64,000 nucleotides of DNA from Combretum micranthum (lineage: Eukaryota; Streptophyta; Magnoliopsida; Myrtales; Combretaceae). This document shows, one piece after another, positions 58,574-64,000 of the stretch (the stretch's first letter is position 1; each line of letters opens with the position of its first letter). Made by a program: the position numbers and the translations under genes. The stretch covers positions 682,001 through 746,000 of the forward strand of contig JAMXBD010000233.1 in NCBI GenBank assembly GCA_024138025.1, given 5' to 3'. The notes beneath the pieces are model-generated. The model worked only from the letters and a program-made list of their open reading frames with translations. It made no database searches and was not told where the DNA came from.

Positions 58574-58658
58574 AATAATAATAATAATAATAATAATATA
58601 ATATAATAATAATTATTATATTATTATTATTATATTATTATTATTATTATTATTATTA
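58574..58658. repeat. (AAT)n/(ATT)n inverted microsatellite
   Basis: A run of AAT units passes through AATTATTATA into a run of ATT units, forming a near-perfect palindrome of about 85 bases within LTR F. Confidence 0.9.
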
Positions 58659-58717
58659 CAGTAATACAATATTAATAGTAATAATAATAATTATGGCAAT
58701 GATAATCAAGTTTAATT

Positions 58718-58742
58718 GATGATGATGATGATGATGATGATG
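58718..58742. repeat. (GAT)n microsatellite
   Basis: Eight GAT units followed by AAT units. Confidence 0.9.
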
Positions 58743-59352
58743 GTAATAATAATAATAATAATACTTGTAATATTCATCATATAATTTAAATCAACACTAA
58801 TTCACAAATTCTTACCATTAAAGTTAGTATTAGTAGTAATATTACTAAAATAGCTTTAAGCTTAGCTTTTGGGGTTTAATTATAAATATTAAGTATAATA
58901 ATAGCTAAAATAAAAAAATAATTCCAAAAATATTATTAATTCCAATATCTTCAATGGTATTAGTAATATTAACAAATATAGTTGTAAAGCTTAATGAACT
59001 TAAATTAAATTAATAATAGTGATTTATATCACTAATAATCCTTTCTTGATAATGTTAATATTATTAATTCATAATACTTATGTCAATAATCTCATTATAT
59101 ATATTACATAAATACTATATATATATTAATACAATTTTTTTTTTAATTTTTAAACTCAAAAATCAATAATTTCAATATTATATTACTAATAAGTATTAAT
59201 ACTCATAAAAATACAGAAAATAAATAAATAAAAATAATAACATTACCAAAAATATTTATAATATTAATTATTATATAATTTAGTTTAAAAAAAATTTAAA
59301 ATTATGAAAGCCGAGAGGTACACGGGGTGGAGCACGCCTGTGTTCCTCTTGT

Positions 59353-59394
59353 GCTCATCAGGGGAAGTACTGTTCATCATCTTCCCCGATGAGC
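59353..59394. other. GC-rich hairpin in LTR F
   Basis: GCTCATCAGGGGAAG pairs with CTTCCCCGATGAGC with one bulged A and a 13-base loop. It lies in a locally GC-rich island and stands out sharply from the AT-rich surroundings. Confidence 0.65.
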
Positions 59395-59849
59395 TTGGCC
59401 GATTTTGGTCGAATTTCGACGTTCTAAGGCCCATGAATCGATTCCTATGAGTTTCTACAATGTTTTACTACATCAATATCACATCAAAACAACAACATGA
59501 TTCATGATTTTCGGATCAACATGGTGTAACTAGGGTTTTTGAAAATTATCCTACTCGAGCCTATCCAATGAAATTCGAAGCTTGTTTTTGTGTTGATTGT
59601 GATCCTATGATCATCAGAAGTCAGTTCTGATCCTTGGTTTTTAAAAAATAACAAACCAAAATACATCAACTTACCTTAATCCCAGTTTATGCATTTTTTG
59701 TGTTGTTTTTTTCCTTGATTCAAATTAGGTTGTTTTGGATGAGTTGATTTCTGTTCTTTGGTTGATTTGTTTGCTATTTAGGTGCTTGTTTAAACTGGAA
59801 ACTATGGGAGTGATTGATGTTTGTTTGTTTATCCATTATGAAGCTTAAA

Positions 59850-59850
59850 T

Positions 59851-59881
<31 letters not shown>
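59850..59881. repeat. (AC)n(AT)n microsatellite
   Basis: Compound repeat; on the minus strand it precedes the leader region of LTR F. Confidence 0.85.
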
Positions 59882-61027
59882 GAAGAGAAAAAGAAGAAGA
59901 CGATTGGAGCATTTCTTCCAAAATTTCTTTCCAAATTTGTAAGTGTGTGATATGTACTGTAGATACATTAATTGTGTGTTTGTGTGTGCTGTCCATGTTC
60001 CATTGCTTGTTGTGTGAATTTGTTGACTATAAAAGTTCATTATTGAATCAAGTTGATGGTGTAACTCATCTTGCACAATTCAAGACATCCTCAACCGTAG
60101 ATTAAAAAAATTTGCAGCCATGCTTTAAGGAGAAAAATTTTATAATAATAATTAGTTGATAATTATATCGAGTTTGGGGTATTTTATTAATCTAAATGGG
60201 TATAATTTGGCAAATATTTGAGAGTTTTTGTCCAAAAATATTTTTATAGAATTCTAAAAAATGTTTAGTTTATCAAATAATTCATCTTTAAGTTTTAAAT
60301 TTATGAAATTAATTGTTTTTGAATTTTATCTCCCGCGATTTAGGTTTCCTAAGCTTATTAGGTCAATTTTTGTTTTAGGTTCCAATAGCTTAAGAAAACA
60401 CTAATTAGAACAATGGTGTGATTCAAGTATTTATTTAAAGTCTAGATCTTTAGTTATACATCTGTTTATGTTTTTATTGTGTAGTTATAATCCTACCGGT
60501 TTATCTTTAGGTTACCGTTTCTTATCTATAAGCGTAGTTGGTTAACTACTAAATTTCGCATTCGATATATAAGCTAAATTATCTATATATCTTCGGTTTT
60601 TTATAGCTATTATGAAATCTTATTAGTAGTATTTAATACTATCTAGAAATCTTGAATTTAGGGTTTAAATCTATGTATAGGCTCATTACTATTCATTGTT
60701 ATAGTCTCAAGTTATTGTTGAGTTCAATAGTAGTCATTTAATCTCTATTTATATTTTTCTATCTATTCTATTTGTATGACAAGCTTCGGGGTTTGAAAAT
60801 TTGGGTTTCCTTTAATTATATGTTGAATTATCAGTTCAAGACGCGAAATCTCATTTTTGGTATCAATTAGGGTCAAAGGAGTTCTTTATTCGGTTTTTAG
60901 ATCCTAACCCAGCCAAATTCAAGTTATGGATCTATTCTTAGGTTTTTATTGGATTCTAGGTTTACTAACTAGTCACCCTTTCTATTTTAGAGTTGTGTAC
61001 TAGCGTGAAAAATTTCCAGAGTTTACA

Positions 61028-61032
61028 TTAAT
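61028..61032. repeat. Target site duplication TTAAT of LTR F (right)
   Basis: Matches 56844-56848. Confidence 0.8.
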
Positions 61033-62267
61033 ACCACTTTACTATGCAAATTATTACCCACTTCATGATAAAAACAAAAAACTAGACAAGTTTTTAAGTT
61101 AAGATAAAATCAACTTGCAAGTTTAAGAAACCCTCTTAGAGAAATAAAAATTTGTCAACAACCTAAGAAAGTAATGTTTTTTAAACGGTAAACACATTTT
61201 TCTAAATAATAGAAGGATAAAAATATGATAAGGAAATATACCATCAACACAACTTAAAACATTAGATACTACTAACAACTTAAGTAAATTTTTGAAAACT
61301 CTATTTTAAAATTACTAGAAATAAAATGAGTAGATAACTTAAAAAGGCCAAATTTTATTTTAAATTAACTCACTTTTTATAAACTAAAGAATAAAAGTAT
61401 AACACACTTATTTATGATAACCAATGATTTATAAGTTTTTATTCCAATCACTGAAAGGTTTAATAAATAATCCAATTTTTCAAAACCATAAGAAAAGTTG
61501 TTTTATGGAAAATAATTATTTAGACAACACAAATAAGCATCATGCATAAAATATGAGTCTATTTATGTATCAAAGAGATTTTTCCAACCATATACATATC
61601 TATGTTTTTGCTTAAAGAGTTTTTAAGTGAAGAAAGGGTTGGAAAATTATGTTTTTAAAGGTTAGAATTTTCGTGGTAAACTTGTACCTTACTATTTTGA
61701 AACCCAAATAACATTTTATGGTAACAATAACCTCAGGAATGGATAGATATTTTTGAGTAGATAAAAAATGATATATATAATATGCAAAATTCTGAGTTAA
61801 AATGAGCATGTTATGGTCATTTTAAGTTGGAATTTTCATAAACCCGATTTCTACCGCAAATAGAAGATAGATTTAGAAAATATAAGTAGAAATTCTATGA
61901 AAGACTCATTTTTGGGTATTTCATCTTGTTTAGGTGAAGGAGGACCCGATATTGTTTTCCCGGAGGACTACTTCGATTAGGAGCGATCGCCATGAAGTGA
62001 GTCAATCCCTTATTAATTACATTTCCTTGAATGTGCTTGTAAGTAGTAGCACTAGAAATTAAGGAAAGAAAAAAAAAATATTGTGTGAATTAGATGTATG
62101 TTGTATGAATTGGTTGCTGAATAAAAGATAAGCATATTGAAAGGAGACTTGATGAATAATTTACGGTCTCTTATAATGATATGATGAAAATTGTTTTGTC
62201 ACCCTTAACTTGAAATTAACAATATTCAGAAAAATCAATATTTAAAAATGATTCATGCATGACACAT
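61033..62267 (+). mobile_element. Long gypsy LTR E, continuation
   Basis: It resumes after LTR F with family sequence: AAATTCTGAGTTAAAATGAG-like block near 61,787, GGGTATTTCATCTTGTTTAG|GTGAAGG (61933), mini-exon 61934-61996 with CCATGAA|GTGAGT. Interrupted by LTR G at 62268; its end lies beyond the window. Confidence 0.7.
61934..61996 (+). other. Exon-like module in LTR E
   Basis: 63 bases from GTGAAGGAGGACC to CGCCATGAA, then GTGAGTCAAT. Confidence 0.4.
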
Positions 62268-64000
62268 TGTAATCCCTTAGATTTTACAATGGTTTATAAG
62301 TTCAAACCTTAGAACCGGAAGTCAACCAGAAATCTTAGTTAAAAAAAACCTATGCCAAAACTCTAGAGTTTAGATCCGGCAATCCCACGCTCTCAAACCT
62401 TAGATAACGAAATTATGTTAATGGCTTGTAATAGTTTGTAATTATATAAGGAAGTATAAAAATATCGAATACGTCAATTTCTAGTGTCTTTCGGATTCGA
62501 ACAGGATCAATTTTTGAAAATCGTGCCCAGGGATACCGAACGGTAAAAATATTCCATTTATACCATTAGACTCGAAATAATATGAGAAATCCAAAAATAT
62601 CAGTTTCGTAATTTTTCGGTAGCTAAAAATTACAGTTATCACATTTATACGTGTAGCTTCTTTACTACTGGTAACTTATTAGTCTTGTTTACTATTCATT
62701 ATACTTTTCTACTATTCATTACTATTCACCTATCTCTACTTTTCCTTACTACCTATATACATATTTTCTTACTTTTTACCTTTCCAATGTCTTATATTAA
62801 ACCATATATTACATATTAATTATATTCTTACAAAAATTCAAACAAACCAACTCTCTCTCTTTCTCTTATTTCCTTCCAAACCGGCACCATTTCGTCCCCC
62901 CTCTCTCTCATTTTATTTTATTTTCAATTTATTTTATTATATCAAATTTTCACTTCAAAATTCTATAAATACCCTCTCTCCCTTTACTTTTTTCACACCT
63001 TCATTTCATACAACAAAACTCTCTCAATATCTCTCCACAAAATTCTTCTCTATCAAAACTCTCTTTCACCAAACACTCTCAAAATCTCTCTTTATACACA
63101 AATCATCTACCATATACCATCAACCACATAAACATACATTCATTACCTTCTTCCCACTACAAAACACTTTAGGTAAACTTCTTTCCGACCATTCATTTTA
63201 ACCATGTCATGTAACTTAGCATGACCATAGTATTGTTTTGAAACTCACATGAGTAGTAAAAGCAACCACATGTTCATGTTTTGTTCTTTCACATGAAACT
63301 CCTATATTATTATCTTGTTATTATGCTTTTGTATATGTTGTTATTAATGTTATTGTTGTTATTACCTTGTTGTTATTATGCTCTAATTTAACTCTATATC
63401 CATTATTAAGTATATGTATATATATATATATATTTAAAGCCTAATGCTCACTAACTTTCTCTAACTTACTATTATTGCTTTTTCTTTTTCTTTTTCTTTT
63501 TCTTTCTAGGACTTAATCCTGAAATGCCTTAATGAAGCTAAGGCTTCCAATACTTGATCGGGTTACCTTGATGAAGTTAAGGCTTCCAATGCTTGACCGA
63601 GTTATCTTGATGAAGCTAAGGTTCCCAATAATTGATATATTATCTTTCTCATTACTAATTTGCTTCTTATATATTTTCATCATTTTTCATAATATTTGCT
63701 TATGAACATGCATCATCATAATGATCTTGTCTCAAAAAAAATTTAAATTAGACTTTTCCTTAATCAAGGAAAATGGGACTAAACTCTTTCAATATATAAC
63801 TTTATACTTAAATCAAGATTCGGTTAGCAAACCCATAGGAGAATTATATCGCAACTTCTCTTTGAACTTATTGAGATTTTTCCTAAGTGACAACAAAGAT
63901 GATTTCATAAAAGAAATTAACAAACAAAACGAACTTTTTCTTTAATAGTAGACTACATAAAGTTTATCAAAACTTAGCATCAATGTTTTCTTGGTAAAAA
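62268..64000 (+). mobile_element. Long gypsy LTR G (runs off the window)
   Basis: It starts TGTAATCCCTTAG inside LTR E, preceded by CACAT. It has the CCGGCAATCCC block near 62,376, TATAAATA (62964-62971), donor CTTTAG|GTAAAC (63173) and three GATGAAG(C/T)TAAGG units (63,530-63,625). The small frame at 63721-63945 is in the intron-like part and shows no motif. Confidence 0.75.
62964..62971 (+). promoter_or_regulatory. TATA box of LTR G
   Basis: TCTATAAATACCCT, about 210 bases upstream of the donor-like site. Confidence 0.6.

Larger units (their letters stand above)
56849..61027 (-). mobile_element. Solo LTR F, minus strand, nested in LTR E
   Basis: Termini in reverse: TGTCACGCCCCGAGTG at 56849 and CCAGAGTTTACA ending at 61027, flanked by TTAAT. 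At 4179 bp it is the longest family member here. On the minus strand: a donor GGGATTAAG|GTAAGTTGATG (59674) of near-ideal form, acceptor CTCAATAG|GTGAATTAG and mini-exon 57984-58043 followed by GTAAGTAAC, acceptor CCTTTCAG near 57,208. It also holds a GC-rich hairpin (59353-59394) and large AAT/ATT microsatellites. No internal coding region. Confidence 0.8.

Noticed and set aside
1..64000. Other retroelement types, organelle insertions or rRNA
   Set aside because: I saw no LINE endonuclease or RT motifs, no plastid-like coding blocks and no rRNA-like GC-rich stretch on either strand.

Overview
This is strongly AT-rich nuclear DNA of a flowering plant, made almost entirely of nested LTR retrotransposons. 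I found no intact host gene and cannot name the species. The plant assignment rests on Ty3/gypsy chromoviruses of the Tekay/Del type (gag with CCHC knuckles, DTG protease, FIDD reverse transcriptase, integrase, C-terminal chromodomain), initiator-Met-tRNA primer sites, a SIRE-type copia LTR, Athila-like remnants and a tRNA-derived SINE.

One LTR family dominates. Its LTRs are unusually long (about 3.2-4.2 kb), start TGTAA(A/G)(T/C)CCC and end GGGGCGTGACA. Layout: 1-621 is the decayed pol end of an element whose 3' LTR starts at 622. 1639-5700 is a second LTR, with an expanded ~165-bp tandem array. About 6600-8392 is a related LTR end, followed by a small minus-strand element piece (8393-9311). 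10013-17342 is a minus-strand solo LTR with a second solo LTR (11136-14494) nested in it; both have perfect 5-bp target duplications. Element A (17912-26831, duplication ATTCT) has lost most of its 5' LTR, its primer site and the start of gag. 27,900-34,042 is related LTR material holding a complete 3.4-kb minus-strand gag-protease-only element (C, 29538-32935, duplication GTATG). 34,690-37,750 is unassigned sequence with a SINE. An Athila-like LTR and tRNA-Asp primer site end at 39254. Element B runs 39361-50949; its truncated 5' LTR holds a copia solo LTR (39664-41188, duplication GTTTA). The right end is a stack of LTRs D, E, F and G; F (56849-61027, minus strand, duplication TTAAT) is nested inside E.

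Nothing here looks translatable in full: A and B carry matched but independently broken gag-pol frames, and most nonsense codons are what C-to-T or G-to-A decay of methylated DNA would give.

Three observations stand out. (1) Every well-preserved long LTR carries the same gene-like layout: a TATAAATA box, a donor-like AG|GTAA 90-230 bp downstream, a T-rich acceptor AG|GTGA, a 60-100 bp mini-exon that in most copies ends in an ATG just before GTGAGT, and a later acceptor CAG. This suggests spliced leaders encoded in the LTR. (2) Element B has an extra reading frame of about 350 codons between the primer site and gag. (3) A T-rich gap after that frame has a donor and an acceptor that would join it in frame to the arginine-rich start of gag.
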